From Alphaproteobacteria bacterium (GTDB taxonomy: Bacteria > Pseudomonadota > Alphaproteobacteria > JAUXUR01): a DNA stretch of 64,000 nucleotides. The translations under genes were made by a program, and so were the position numbers. The notes below the pieces were generated by a model. It had not been told where the DNA came from. It ran no database searches and saw nothing but the letters and a program-made list of their open reading frames with translations. The stretch is from contig JAUXUR010000073.1 in the NCBI GenBank assembly GCA_030680745.1, positions 1 through 64,000 on the forward strand. The letters are read 5' to 3'. Positions 42,644 through 50,955 of the stretch are shown one piece after another (the first letter of the stretch is position 1; the number at the start of each line of letters is the position of its first letter).

Positions 42644-43111
42644 ATGGATACAGAAACAACAAACCTTAAAATCTACACTGATGGCGCCTGTCAAGGCAAT
42701 CCTGGCCCTGGTGGCTGGGGCGCTGTTCTTTTATACAAAGATCATCGCAAAGAAATCAAAGGTGGAGAACCCGACACAACCAATAACCGCATGGAATTAA
42801 TGGCTGCCATTCAAGCCTTAGAATCACTTAAAAAACCATCAATTGTTCAGCTTTTCAGTGACAGTCAATATGTCAAACAAGGCATAACGACGTGGATACA
42901 TAATTGGAAAAAAAATGGATGGCGCAACAGCCAAAGACAACCTGTCAAAAACATCGACCTTTGGCAACGACTTGATAAAATTGTAGCCTATCACAAAGTT
43001 ACGTTTCATTGGGTGAAAGGTCACGCAGGTGACCCTGAAAACGAACGCGCAGATCAATTAGCACGGGACGGTGTACCACAGCGCAATGAAAGAAATGCAG
43101 TCACTGGATGA
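42644..43111 (+). CDS. rnhA: Ribonuclease HI
   Basis: RNase HI cuts the RNA strand of RNA-DNA hybrids. It has 155 residues, standard. Active-site acidic residues are in [17 protein letters not shown] (first Asp), [13 protein letters not shown] (Glu), [12 protein letters not shown] (second Asp) and [10 protein letters not shown] (last Asp); the loop His is in [11 protein letters not shown]. The start ATG is fixed by the family N-terminus and comes immediately after a 145-bp palindromic element, which supplies its ribosome site. Confidence 0.97.
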   Translation: MDTETTNLKIYTDGACQGNPGPGGWGAVLLYKDHRKEIKGGEPDTTNNRMELMAAIQALESLKKPSIVQLFSDSQYVKQGITTWIHNWKKNGWRNSQRQPVKNIDLWQRLDKIVAYHKVTFHWVKGHAGDPENERADQLARDGVPQRNERNAVTG

Positions 43112-43122
43112 TAAGATTATCC

Positions 43123-43402
43123 AATTTACCGGACAAAAAATATTTTTGGCTTTAAAACCTTCCAAAATCCAGCCACTTACCTGAACAGGCGAGAAGCAAA
43201 GCTTCGAGCACGGATTCAGCGTCGAATTAACACTCATGATCGCAGATCATGCCACAATCCAAGTAAACCTAGCATGCTCTTCGAGCATGTGTTTCATTCT
43301 GGATCCTGAATCTGCGTATGAAGCTTTGCTTCAACGCGTTCAGGAAAACAGTGATGTGGGAATTAGCACGGAACATAAAATTAAAAATTGTCCCGTAGCT
43401 TA
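43123..43402. repeat. 280-bp inverted-repeat element with TACCGGACAA-like ends
   Basis: The left end AATTTACCGGACAAAAAA resembles that of the element at 983. The right end ATTGTCCCGTAGCTT is its imperfect complement. Inside, arms of ~40 bases pair (AAGCAAAGCTTC with GAAGCTTTGCTT; GGATTCAG with CTGAATC), with small palindromes near the centre (ATGATCGCAGATCAT; GCATGCTCTTCGAGCATG). No gene is seen in this gap between rnhA and carD. Confidence 0.65.
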
Positions 43403-43417
43403 GAATTTATTATAGCC

Positions 43418-43921
43418 TTAAGCAACTTTACGCATAAGATCTTCAAGTCGTTGTGCAGCACTTGATTCATCAATTTTTTCGACCGCAGCAAATTCGCGCG
43501 CAAGACGTTTTAACGCTGCCTGATACATTTGACGTTCACTATAGGATCGATCTGCGTCATCGTCTTTATAAAGCTCTCGCACAACTTCAGCAATCGTTGC
43601 TGGATTGCCAGAATTGATTTTCATTTCATATTCTTGAGCACGCCTTGACCACATTGATTTACGAATTTTTGTGGGTTTTGAAAGATTTGTAAGTGCTAAA
43701 TTCATATCGTCTTTTGTACTTAAACGACGAAGACCTGAAGCAGTTGCTTTGGTTAAAGGAACCCGCAAAGTCATTCTGTCACGTTCAAATTCAACAACGA
43801 CTAGATTAATAGACATGCCTGAAATGGCCTGACATTCGAATCCGATGATCGTTCCGACACCATGCGTTGGATAAACAACGTGGTCACCCGCATTAAATCC
43901 CATATTGGTATGTGTAGACAT
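43418..43921 (-). CDS. CarD/CdnL-family transcription regulator
   Basis: 167 residues from ATG 43919-43921, with GAGG six bases upstream (a longer frame to 43,936 overlaps this site). The N-terminal RNA-polymerase-binding Tudor-like domain reads FNAGDHVVYPTHGVGTIIGFE (about residues 10-30) and continues VVEFERDRMTLRVPL. The C-terminal helical DNA-binding part has IRKSMWSRRAQEYEMKINSG and LKRLAREFAAVEKI. CarD/CdnL binds the RNA polymerase beta subunit and stabilises open promoter complexes; rpoB is in this same window. Confidence 0.9.
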   Translation of the reverse strand: MSTHTNMGFNAGDHVVYPTHGVGTIIGFECQAISGMSINLVVVEFERDRMTLRVPLTKATASGLRRLSTKDDMNLALTNLSKPTKIRKSMWSRRAQEYEMKINSGNPATIAEVVRELYKDDDADRSYSERQMYQAALKRLAREFAAVEKIDESSAAQRLEDLMRKVA

Positions 43922-44299
43922 CCTTAGCCTCTTCATCTTTAATCAGAGAGTAATAATAATACTCGTTTTTTTTAATATGGGTAGACAAGTCATTTTAAGA
44001 CAGAATATTGCCCTAAAGAAACATTTTGATTTGCCTAGATTTTTTATTGTATATAAGCACGAAAATAAGAATAACACATTTTTATATATATTTATAGCTA
44101 TTTTTTACTTTACGTAAATTATGCTGCCATATTTTTTTGCAGCATATTGAATCATTGTTATAATTTTTACTTATATTGAGCAATAAGATTATATTTTTTG
44201 TAAAAAATAAGAAAAATTAGAAAGATATATTGACATATTTAAATAAATTATCGTTTAACACGTCTATTTAATAGATGATTCTACCAAATTTTATTTTTC

Positions 44300-44328
44300 T
44301 TGACAAGAAAATGGACACTCTCTAATTA
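44300..44328 (+). promoter_or_regulatory. sigma-70-type promoter of the exported protein at 44,354
   Basis: TTGACA (44,300-44,305) and TAATTA (44,323-44,328) are separated by exactly 17 bases and lie 26 bases before the start codon, with a GGAG ribosome site (44,343) between. The surrounding gap 43,922-44,299 is AT-rich with no supported gene. Confidence 0.7.
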
Positions 44329-44353
44329 TTAAAAAAAATAGTGGAGCAACACA

Positions 44354-45778
44354 ATGAAATATTTCAATTATCTACGATTTCTACCTTTAGCGATTATATT
44401 ATCCAGTGCACAAGTTTTTGCAGGCCCTTTATATGATGCGCTTAGGCCGCTTTTTAACCTGAATTCAATACCACCAACTTTCGTAAAAGCATATGAAAAA
44501 ACAAGAGTTCATGAGGGTTTTAAGCTTCCTGCTGAAAGTTATGGATTGGTATTAAAAAGTGATGAAGAGGGTCCTTATCTAGAGGTTCCATTCATAAAGG
44601 CACAAAGTAACCGCATGATATCAGATGAGGATTTACAAAATAAACTTCGTGAAACAGCCACAACCTTAATTAGAGATGAGATCACAAAAATAAATCAAAC
44701 TGAGGATTGGACGAAGAAAGTACTTTTAAATAAATTGAATCGTATCAATTCTCTTATTTTAGATTTAAGGGAGCTTTTAAGTCCTGTTCAGAAAAAAGTC
44801 GACATAACAGATCAACAAAACACAATATTGCTTCGTTATGGTAATGGCACAGAAGAATTATACAAACATTTCCTAACCTTATCATCGACAATATTAGAAA
44901 AGCAAAGTGATGCCGATATTACAGATGATACCAATTTTAAGGACTTATATCCGGTTTTGAAGAATGCTTTATCAGATTTTTTGAATGCAACTATAACCTC
45001 TTTAGAAATAAATGAACCAGTTGATAATCTAGTCCCTTTTTATGTTTATAATTTACTCGAAAATCCAAAATTATTACCCGCTTTAATCAACACCTCACCA
45101 GCTTTAATCAACACCTCATCACATCTTGAACAAAAACTCAAAGAAACATTACAATTAATAAAAGATGCTGAATTTCTTCAACAAAACCTAAGAAGTGAAG
45201 CACACTTCTTTTTTACAGAGCAAAAAAGAATCATTACCCAAATGAAAGAACAATTTAGCAATATGTTGCAATATTATGTTCAAAAAGAAGGCATCACAGA
45301 AGAAATAAATTATAGAAGGCAAGAAGTCATATACTCATCAAGCAATCCAATGGAAGCTATTGAAAAAAAATCACTGAAAGATATTTTCAACGAACTAGGT
45401 CTAAACAAAAATTCTTTAATTGCGCAATTAGATACGATATCCAAAAATATCCAATTTGCAGCACAAAACATCTTACCTTACACAATTGAAGAATTCTATG
45501 TTCCATTGGACTTCAATCAACCCACAAAACAAAATAATTATTACAAACTTCTTATGAACACTGGAACAACTTTATCTGCTAATGCTTTAGTACTTATTGA
45601 GGTGCTAGCTGATGGCGATCGTTTTGCACTGGTTAATCCTGCTCACCTAACATTTTACTGGAATTTATTAGAGAATTTAGAAGGATTGTTCGGATCCTAT
45701 GAAAAATATCTAGGTATTCCAATTGATGATGACAGCCAACAAAATCCACCTTTATTTGTTCATATACGCAATCTATAG
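44354..45778 (+). CDS. exported protein of unknown function
   Basis: 474 residues; not recognised. Signal peptide MKYFNYLRFLPLAIILSSAQ ending VFA-GP. The rest is predicted mostly helical (for example LRETATTLIRDEITKINQTE; LEQKLKETLQLIKDAEFLQQ). A seven-residue unit PALINTS is repeated twice in tandem (about residues 244-258) by an 18-21 bp direct DNA repeat, a possible slippage site. It has a clear promoter and GGAG ribosome site, so it is probably expressed alone. Localisation beyond the inner membrane cannot be told from the sequence. Confidence 0.65.
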   Translation: MKYFNYLRFLPLAIILSSAQVFAGPLYDALRPLFNLNSIPPTFVKAYEKTRVHEGFKLPAESYGLVLKSDEEGPYLEVPFIKAQSNRMISDEDLQNKLRETATTLIRDEITKINQTEDWTKKVLLNKLNRINSLILDLRELLSPVQKKVDITDQQNTILLRYGNGTEELYKHFLTLSSTILEKQSDADITDDTNFKDLYPVLKNALSDFLNATITSLEINEPVDNLVPFYVYNLLENPKLLPALINTSPALINTSSHLEQKLKETLQLIKDAEFLQQNLRSEAHFFFTEQKRIITQMKEQFSNMLQYYVQKEGITEEINYRRQEVIYSSSNPMEAIEKKSLKDIFNELGLNKNSLIAQLDTISKNIQFAAQNILPYTIEEFYVPLDFNQPTKQNNYYKLLMNTGTTLSANALVLIEVLADGDRFALVNPAHLTFYWNLLENLEGLFGSYEKYLGIPIDDDSQQNPPLFVHIRNL

Positions 45779-45837
45779 TGAAAAATAAGTCGCATTCTCC
45801 TCATTAAACACCTAAAGTTTTAATGGGGAGAATGTAA

Positions 45838-45982
45838 TAGACTTCTTTCGAAACTCGCTAATGTGGGGCGAGTGATAGAAGATTCGGCACGGAAGACCGC
45901 AGTGTATTCTTCATACATGAGGATCTGAGTACCGAAGCGACGCATCAATCGACCACAGTAGTAGAGTTTCGAAAGAAGTCTA
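45838..45982. mobile_element. 145-bp palindromic element, copy 3 (abuts UPF0262 start)
   Basis: Third 145-bp copy (TAGACTTCTTTCG...CGAAAGAAGTCTA), same orientation as the other two. Its last base directly precedes the ATG at 45,983, exactly as at rnhA, and its GAAAGAAG end is the only visible ribosome site. Arms are perfect over at least 19 bases. Confidence 0.85.
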
Positions 45983-46462
45983 ATGGTTAAAAAGAAAAAT
46001 AGAACAGTCCTTGAGCTTAATTTAGGACATAAAGCACAGCTTAAAAACGTTTTGATTGAACGTGAAAAAGAAACGGCCATTGCCGATTTTATGGCTTCTC
46101 ACTTTTTTTGCTGCGATGATTTAGCCCCTCCCTTCATTTTAAATCTCAATATAAATGAACATTACATCGTTTTTCATGTTGAAAACACTGAAGACACCAT
46201 CAAAGTGAATCTTTCTTTATTGAGTTTCAAACGCATTTTAAAAGATTATTTTACCATTTGTGAGTCTTATTATTCAGCTTTATCAGCCCTTAAACCAGAT
46301 CAATTAGAAGCAATCGATTTTGGTCGCAAATCCATACATGATGAAGGTGCAGATATATTAAAAACACAATTAAACCCTAAAATTAAAATTGATTTTGAAA
46401 CATCACGTCGTTTATTTACAATTATTTGCGTCTGTTTGATCGGTCATCAATGGCGATTATAA
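45983..46462 (+). CDS. UPF0262 family protein
   Basis: 159 residues. The C-terminal half LKDYFTICESYYSALSALKP then EAIDFGRKSIHDEGADIL and IKIDFETSRRLFTIICVCL is the hallmark of UPF0262, a family almost confined to Alphaproteobacteria with no known biochemical function. No signal peptide; probably cytoplasmic. The ATG directly follows the 145-bp element at 45,838, which seems to provide the leader and ribosome site. Confidence 0.85.
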   Translation: MVKKKNRTVLELNLGHKAQLKNVLIEREKETAIADFMASHFFCCDDLAPPFILNLNINEHYIVFHVENTEDTIKVNLSLLSFKRILKDYFTICESYYSALSALKPDQLEAIDFGRKSIHDEGADILKTQLNPKIKIDFETSRRLFTIICVCLIGHQWRL

Positions 46463-46565
46463 ATTATATTTCACGTTCATATTGACTATTCTAAAAAAAA
46501 GCTATTTGCTATATATAAAGGACAATAACTTTTAAATTTACTTAATAAAATCTTAAGGGTTGGCT

Positions 46566-48659
46566 ATGAAACAACGTATTTTATTTTGTGTATTCTTTAT
46601 ATTGTGTTTCATTCAAATCATTGATGTGTTTGCTGGTAAAAATACAGAGAATGCTGCTAGACTTTATGCTTCACAAAATAAAAACATAAGCCTTCCTAAA
46701 AATAATGCCGTACTTACTTACGAAAAAGAAAAGGCACTCAAAACAAATCTAACAATATCAAAGTTGCTAAATAACATACAAACAGATCCCTCACCTGCCT
46801 TTTATCGAGAGCTAGCAGATATCTATGGCTATCCAAAACGCAGCGAAACTATTTATAGTGATCCAAAGGATCTTCAAGGACATCAACAAAAAGCAATAGC
46901 TTTAGCCATTCAAACATATGAACAAGGGATAACTATCTTCCCCAATGCATCTGAACTTTACTGCGGTTTAGGCAAATTACAATTTTGCATCAATCACGAC
47001 TACAATACAGCTATCAACATCTTCAATAAAGGCATTGAAATTTGTCCTTCTGCTGATCTTTATTGCGCCTTAGTAGACGTCTATCGTTATGGCATAAAAG
47101 ATACAAAATTAGCCATTGAAGCTTGTAAAAAAGGTCTTAAATCATATTATTCTTTAAATTTATATCTTACTTTAGGGAATCATTTATCTTTTTTATCGAG
47201 ATCTAGAATCGATTATAAGTACAAAATTAAATGCAAAAAAGAAGCACTTGAAGCTTATCAAAATGCATTGAATTTTGAAAAAACGACTACTGAATATAAA
47301 ACGATTCTACAATCAATGTTAACACTTTATTGTGAATTATCAGATAGTTATGCTAGAGATGTTGACGCCTATGCTCAAGAACTATCAATATATCAACGTA
47401 AAGCACTTGATACATTTAATATCGCACAACAATTAGAAGATTTTTATATTAATGAAAAAATAAAAACGAAAATCGAAGCCATCTCTTTTCTATTGCAAGA
47501 AAACAATGAAAATAAACCTACAATTCAAAATTCAAAAGATACCGAAGAAGTTAAACCTAACAATGATATTCCTAACAACATTCCAATATTAAACGAAAAA
47601 AGAGAACCTTCAAATGAAAACAATATAATTTGGGATAAATTTGTAGAATCTATTAAATCTAACGCAGAAACTACACCTGAAATAGAATTAAATAATTCTT
47701 CAACAACGCCCCCTAATGAAAACAACATAATCTGGGGTGATTCAATTGAACCTATCGATTGTTCTAATAATATTTACGAACCATATACAGATTATATATT
47801 ATCAAATTCTATAGTAGAAATATTGGATCCTTTTGAAATAGCAAGAAGTTATCTTGATTTATCTATTAGGGACTTCAACAATCATTCGAATTTTTATACA
47901 ATTCAAAAAAAAGTTAAAGAAAAGCTACAAATATGCTCAAATTATATTGAAAATAATTTCTTATATGGCTTTTATAAAAAGTTAGCTGAAATTTACTACG
48001 ATTGTTTTTCAAAATTTGAAAATTATTTTCATCAAAAAACAGAATATCTAGAAAAAACATTATATTATTACAATTGTGCACTAAATTATGGTTATCATAG
48101 AGATAACACAGACATTATCCAAAAAATGTCATCAATTTATTATGAATTAATAAAGACTTATTATTTTAATTTAGCCAAACACGAAAATAATGTTCATCAA
48201 AAAAAAGACTATATTGAGAAGGCCATCAATACCTATTACAATATAACATTTTGGGATAATTCTAAAAATTACAACAAAATCAATAAACTAATCCCTTTTT
48301 GCTATTATGAATTAGGAAATATTTATAATTTTGAATTATCAAAAAATGAAAATGATTATTTTCAAAAAATATCCTATATAGAAAAAGGACTAGAAGCTTA
48401 TGAACAAATTGCCAATTTTCCCAATTTCAAACCCATGATATCTACCAAAATATCAATGCAAAAACTTTATTATGTTTTAGGTAATATTTATAACATAGGC
48501 CTTGCAAGCATTGAACAAGATAATGTCACCAAAAAAACTTACTTAACAAAAGCACTAATTGCCTATGAAAAAGCCATTCAATTTGAGGATCCTAAAATCA
48601 AGAAAAAAACTGAAAAATCAATAGAGTTTGTTCAAAATGCTTTAGCACATGAAAGGTAA
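46566..48659 (+). CDS. exported TPR/Sel1-like repeat protein
   Basis: 697 residues from ATG 46,566 (AAGGG seven bases upstream). Signal peptide MKQRILFCVFFILCFIQIID ending VFA. Tetratricopeptide-like helices are seen at residues ~75-200 (QKAIALAIQTYEQGITIFPN; YNTAINIFNKGIEICPSADLY; AIEACKKGLKSYYSLNLYLT) and again at ~440-690 (YIEKAINTYYNITFW; YIEKGLEAYEQIANF; LTKALIAYEKAIQFED). A low-complexity Asn/Glu/Pro linker (about 310-400) contains a repeated NENNIIW motif. Function unknown; such exported repeat scaffolds are common in host-associated bacteria. A decayed relative of its N-terminus follows at 48,755. Confidence 0.7.
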   Translation: MKQRILFCVFFILCFIQIIDVFAGKNTENAARLYASQNKNISLPKNNAVLTYEKEKALKTNLTISKLLNNIQTDPSPAFYRELADIYGYPKRSETIYSDPKDLQGHQQKAIALAIQTYEQGITIFPNASELYCGLGKLQFCINHDYNTAINIFNKGIEICPSADLYCALVDVYRYGIKDTKLAIEACKKGLKSYYSLNLYLTLGNHLSFLSRSRIDYKYKIKCKKEALEAYQNALNFEKTTTEYKTILQSMLTLYCELSDSYARDVDAYAQELSIYQRKALDTFNIAQQLEDFYINEKIKTKIEAISFLLQENNENKPTIQNSKDTEEVKPNNDIPNNIPILNEKREPSNENNIIWDKFVESIKSNAETTPEIELNNSSTTPPNENNIIWGDSIEPIDCSNNIYEPYTDYILSNSIVEILDPFEIARSYLDLSIRDFNNHSNFYTIQKKVKEKLQICSNYIENNFLYGFYKKLAEIYYDCFSKFENYFHQKTEYLEKTLYYYNCALNYGYHRDNTDIIQKMSSIYYELIKTYYFNLAKHENNVHQKKDYIEKAINTYYNITFWDNSKNYNKINKLIPFCYYELGNIYNFELSKNENDYFQKISYIEKGLEAYEQIANFPNFKPMISTKISMQKLYYVLGNIYNIGLASIEQDNVTKKTYLTKALIAYEKAIQFEDPKIKKKTEKSIEFVQNALAHER

Positions 48660-48754
48660 ATAATATTTATATTGACTTTTATTCTTAAAAACGATTTTCT
48701 ATAGAACTGTAACTAATCTACTCATTTAATTAAAAAAATTAAAAGAGAGAGCCT

Positions 48755-48951
48755 ATGAAACACAAATTTTTATTTCGTTTTTTCTTAATATTTTTTTAAT
48801 ACAATCCAATGTTGTTTTTTTCAGTAAAAACAACAACGATAATCAAACAGAAGAAAAAACAACCATTCTTTCTCGTCCTCATAACCAAAAAGATAGCGAC
48901 CCATCATCAATTTTCTATTTAACCATAAAAAGACACTATAGATTTAAATAA
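48755..48951 (+). pseudogene. decayed small exported protein gene
   Basis: ATG 48,755 begins MKHKFLFRFFLIFF and then hits TAA at a run of seven T residues. Restoring the frame by one base continues LIQSNVVFFSKNNNDN and on to a stop at 48,951. The restored start resembles that of the gene at 46,566 (MKQRILFCVFFILCFIQIID). It also has a good GAGAG ribosome site. Probably a truncated paralog inactivated by slippage in the T-run. Confidence 0.55.
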
Positions 48952-49023
48952 AAAAATATATTTACTTTTTTTTATTTTAGTATAGAATTCTTTTATTATG
49001 TTAATTAAATGAAGGTAAAACCA

Positions 49024-49503
49024 ATGAAAAAATCTTACTTGTTCTTTTTACTTCTCTCCTTATCCATAGCCCAAATCTCAAACACTCATGCAGGTGGTAA
49101 ATCAGCCTCAAAAAAAATGACCACTAAAGAATTTAATAAAATGGTCTATAACGAAGCAGCAAATAAATTTTTTAACGCCGATGATCTACCTAATGCTCCA
49201 TCAGTAGACGAGGGTATTGAATTGGTTAAACAAAAGATAATGCCACAATATCAAGCACAAATTGACAATGGTGAAATCATTATTGTTCAACCCGTAGCTA
49301 AAATAATGACCAGTGAACAATATGATGAAGCAGTTCGTGCTTGTGCTGCTTATAACAACCGTATGGGCTGCGATTTTGCAATTAGTTTCGATGGTGGTAG
49401 CACAGATATATATCAAGGCATATCAAATGACGAAGCTTTTACTATGGCACAAAAAGAATACGCGCAAAAAATAACCGACGGCGAAATTGTAATCATAGAC
49501 TAA
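49024..49503 (+). CDS. small exported protein with two internal repeats
   Basis: 159 residues from ATG 49,024 (AAGG eight bases upstream; an in-frame ATG at 49,009 is less likely). Signal peptide MKKSYLFFLLLSLSIAQISN ending THA. The mature part appears to be two diverged ~60-residue units: MTTKEFNKMVYNEAANKFF...IDNGEIIIVQ and MTSEQYDEAVRACAAYNN...ITDGEIVIID. Only the second has two Cys (RACAAYNNRMGC). No known family recognised. It is followed by a hairpin. Confidence 0.65.
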   Translation: MKKSYLFFLLLSLSIAQISNTHAGGKSASKKMTTKEFNKMVYNEAANKFFNADDLPNAPSVDEGIELVKQKIMPQYQAQIDNGEIIIVQPVAKIMTSEQYDEAVRACAAYNNRMGCDFAISFDGGSTDIYQGISNDEAFTMAQKEYAQKITDGEIVIID

Positions 49504-49511
49504 CCGCACCA

Positions 49512-49549
49512 TCTTACACCAAGACATCGATTGGTTTCTTGGTGTAAGA
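49512..49549 (+). terminator. hairpin after the gene at 49,024
   Basis: TCTTACACCAAGA and TCTTGGTGTAAGA form a perfect 13-bp stem around 12 bases, eight bases after the stop codon. It lacks a U-tract but by position is the probable 3' end of this gene. Confidence 0.55.
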
Positions 49550-49701
49550 CGCACAAATACACTCAACCCTCATTTATAGAAGCTTCCCCGCCACACAAAT
49601 CTTATTTTTACGTATATATTGAGTAAAACTATACAATAATAGTTTTTTTTGTTGTATTTTTGTATTTAATAATGTAATGATTTACGGATACGAAAATTTA
49701 G

Positions 49702-49846
49702 GTAATTACCCAAACCTCTCAGAATTAACCACACAGATTATGTGGCAAAGTCTAGAAAGACAAGAACCGGAACGGCATGTACTAAAGTACACGAGCACCG
49801 GCAGTACAGGGTTGACAACGAATTTGCCCATAAGGTGGGTGGTTAC
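49702..49846. mobile_element. TAACTACCCA-type palindromic element, copy 1 (before infA)
   Basis: The left end is GTAATTACCCA and the right end is GGTGGGTGGTTAC. Internal blocks GGCAAAGTCTAGAAAG, ACCGGAACGG and TGACAACGAATTTG are repeated, in inverted orientation, at 50,099-50,220. A frame in it is open and joined to infA. Ends 30 bases before the infA start. Confidence 0.75.
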
Positions 49847-49876
49847 AATTTTAGAAAAGAAGGCTGTTTTAGCTAC

Positions 49877-50095
49877 ATGTCAAAAGAAGATCTAATCGAA
49901 TTCGCAGGTACTGTTATTGAAATACTTCCAAACGCCATGTTTCGCGTTAAACTTGAAAACGAACATGTTGTTTTAGCCCATACTTCTGGCAAAATGCGCA
50001 AAAACCGTATTCGTGTTTTAGCTGGTGATCGTGTCACTGTTGAAGTCACGCCTTATGATTTATCAAAAGGTCGGATCACATTCCGTCAAAAATAA
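49877..50095 (+). CDS. infA: Translation initiation factor IF-1
   Basis: IF-1 occupies the A site of the 30S subunit during initiation. It has 72 residues from ATG 49,877: [20 protein letters not shown], then [30 protein letters not shown], the full OB-fold. The frame is open upstream to an ATG at 49,742, which would add 45 residues encoded by a palindromic element. Since IF-1 is nearly always 72 residues, this extension is probably not translated, though the ribosome site of the true start (GAAGG, about 13 bases away) is poor. Flanked on both sides by copies of the same element. First gene of the infA-maf-RNase E/G-yacG cluster. Confidence 0.95.
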   Translation: MSKEDLIEFAGTVIEILPNAMFRVKLENEHVVLAHTSGKMRKNRIRVLAGDRVTVEVTPYDLSKGRITFRQK

Positions 50096-50098
50096 CAC

Positions 50099-50220
50099 AA
50101 CTACCCACATTATGGTCAAATTCGTCGTCAGGACTGCGCTTCCTGTACTCATGTACATAGAAGTACACTCCGTTCCGGGTCTCGCCCTTTCTAGACTTTG
50201 CCTCATAAATTGGGTAGTTA
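50099..50220. mobile_element. TAACTACCCA-type palindromic element, copy 2 (after infA, inverted)
   Basis: It begins AACTACCCACATTATGG and ends TGGGTAGTTA, complementary termini. Its reverse complement aligns with the element at 49,702 through CTACCCA, GGCAAAGTCTAGAAAG, CCGGAACGG, TGTACATGAGTAC, GACGAATTTG and GTGGGTAGTT. It starts 3 bases after the infA stop and ends 40 bases before the maf start. Confidence 0.75.
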
Positions 50221-50260
50221 CTCTATAGATACCTGGGAGCTTCAAATTACTTTTTCATCA

Positions 50261-50854
50261 ATGTCAAAATCCTTAATTTTAGCCTCTCAATCGCCAAGAC
50301 GATTAGAATTGCTCAAACAAATTAATATAGTACCAAATAAAATAATCCCGGCAGATGTTGATGAATCTTGCCTTAAAAATGAATTGCCCAGTGTTTGCGC
50401 AAAAAGACTTTCATTGCTTAAAGCCGAAAAAATAGCAGAAACAAATCCTGACGCTTTTATATTATCAGCCGATACAATTGTTGCTTGTGGACGACGTATG
50501 CTAGGTAAACCTGAAAACGAAACTGAAGCACGCAAATTCTTAGATCTTCTATCCGGTCGTAGACACCGTGTTTATGGTGGCATTTGTTTGATTACACCGG
50601 ATGGCAAAAAAAGAATTAAACTCAGCCAATCAATTGTACGATTCAAATGTCTTTCAAAAGAAGAAAAAGAAAATTTCATTCAATCGCATGAATGGGTTGA
50701 AAAAGCAGGTGGATACGCGATTCAAGGTTTAGCTGCCACTTTTATTGATTTTATATCCGGATCCTATTCTAATATCGTAGGTCTTGATTTATGCGAAACA
50801 AATAAACTTCTAAAAAGTGCAGACTTTAACCAAATTATTTCAAAATGTAAGTAG
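50261..50854 (+). CDS. maf: Maf-family nucleotide pyrophosphatase
   Basis: Maf proteins hydrolyse non-canonical or pyrimidine nucleoside triphosphates (dTTP/UTP or m7GTP) to monophosphates. About 197 residues from ATG 50,261: MSKSLILASQSPRRLELLKQ carries the SxSPRR motif, followed by DAFILSADTIVACGRRMLGKP and LDLLSGRRHRVYGG. A frame extending to 50,198 runs into a palindromic element and is rejected; the ribosome site at the chosen start is weak. Position between infA and an RNase E/G gene is typical of Alphaproteobacteria. Confidence 0.92.
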   Translation: MSKSLILASQSPRRLELLKQINIVPNKIIPADVDESCLKNELPSVCAKRLSLLKAEKIAETNPDAFILSADTIVACGRRMLGKPENETEARKFLDLLSGRRHRVYGGICLITPDGKKRIKLSQSIVRFKCLSKEEKENFIQSHEWVEKAGGYAIQGLAATFIDFISGSYSNIVGLDLCETNKLLKSADFNQIISKCK

Positions 50855-50857
50855 GAA

Positions 50858-50950
50858 GATGAGTGATGAGCAAGCGGAACGTATCCTTTATACTTGAGCA
50901 TTGTGAATTCCGAAATCTGACGCCCTTCACAGTTTGAAAGAAGAAGGTTA
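50858..50950. repeat. degenerate palindromic element before the RNase E/G gene
   Basis: The block CGGAACGTATCCTTTATACTT, then GAGCATTGTGAATTCCGAAA, then GTTTGAAAGAAGAAGG is a variant of the element core seen at 41,440 and in the 145-bp copies. Its final AAGAAGG is 8 bases before the GTG start of the next gene and forms its ribosome site. The left boundary is unclear. Confidence 0.5.
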
Positions 50951-50955
50951 TTTAA

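Noticed and set aside
49742-49876. 45-residue N-terminal extension of IF-1
   Set aside because: It is encoded by a palindromic element and IF-1 is nearly always 72 residues; treated as untranslated, but reported as a finding.
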